Shown here: piece by piece, positions 45,595 through 45,606 of the stretch
How the letters are laid out: every line of letters begins with the position of its first letter
Numbering within the stretch: the first letter of the stretch is position 1
From: Clostridiales bacterium
GTDB lineage: Bacteria; Bacillota; Clostridia; Christensenellales; Borkfalkiaceae
NCBI GenBank assembly: GCA_022781715.1
Contig: JALETB010000025.1
Location: 1-45,606 of the forward strand
Direction: 5' to 3'
Length of the DNA stretch: 45,606 nt
Notes under the pieces: generated by a model
Seen by the model: only the letters and a program-made list of their open reading frames with translations
Told to the model about the DNA's origin: nothing
The model's database searches: none
Position numbers and translations under genes: made by a program

Positions 45595-45606
45595 AATTAA
45601 AGAGAA

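Overview
The window is a gene-dense bacterial chromosome segment of about 48% G+C by eye. It is almost entirely housekeeping genes and has no tRNA, rRNA, CRISPR array, transposase or phage gene. Gene content and order point to the Bacillota, most likely an uncultivated Clostridia-type lineage. The run plsX-rnc-smc-ftsY-ylxM-ffh-rpsP-khpA-rimM-trmD-rbgA-rnhB and the run dprA-topA-trmFO-hslV-hslU are the same blocks, in the same order, as in Bacillus subtilis. Several usual members are missing (fabD, fabG, acpP, lepB, xerC/codV, codY). Promoters match sigma-A consensus well and Shine-Dalgarno sites are mostly AGGAG-like.

Layout: (1) 1-5259, mixed metabolic and membrane genes: the end of an unknown gene, a NUDIX hydrolase, a CPBP membrane protease, a Na/phosphate transporter with a PhoU-like tail, a 43-aa basic peptide and a GNAT-like protein. 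(2) 5397-8249, asnS, an acidic 94-aa unknown and plsX. (3) 8246-20572, RNA processing, chromosome organisation, SRP and ribosome maturation: rnc, smc, ftsY, ylxM, ffh, rpsP, khpA, rimM, trmD, rbgA, rnhB, yraN and a YpsC/RlmL-type methyltransferase. (4) 20573-23765, a stand-alone fucU, a relocated rplS and an unusual membrane protein related to GT-C/PMT glycosyltransferases. (5) 23807-33749, comM, dprA, topA, trmFO, hslV, hslU, hisS and trxA. (6) 33750-34358, a 608-bp gap holding strong terminator hairpins, a 5'-truncated XRE regulator remnant and a pair of identical 17-bp direct repeats. (7) 34359-37299, a minus-strand operon rqcP-ispDF-radA. (8) 37426-45545, rpoB-rpoC behind consensus promoters.

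Many genes are translationally coupled through ATGA, GTGA or TGATG overlaps (nudix/CPBP, plsX/rnc, rnc/smc, ylxM/ffh, rimM/trmD, comM/dprA, topA/trmFO, trmFO/hslV), so long operons are likely. Intrinsic terminators and internal promoters cut these operons at defined points: ftsY/ylxM, khpA/rimM and around rplS.

I found no complete new multi-gene system. The least explained signals are: an 18-bp motif (GGCTATAAGTCGATTAAC and near-copies) recurring in intergenic and coding DNA; a 45-bp repeat present as an inverted pair 18.7 kb apart; the regulator remnant between direct repeats; a PMT-like membrane protein with an unassigned extracytoplasmic domain and an apparently degenerate catalytic loop; RNase III with Asn at a metal-ligand position and a long basic tail; and short duplications at several gene 3' ends.
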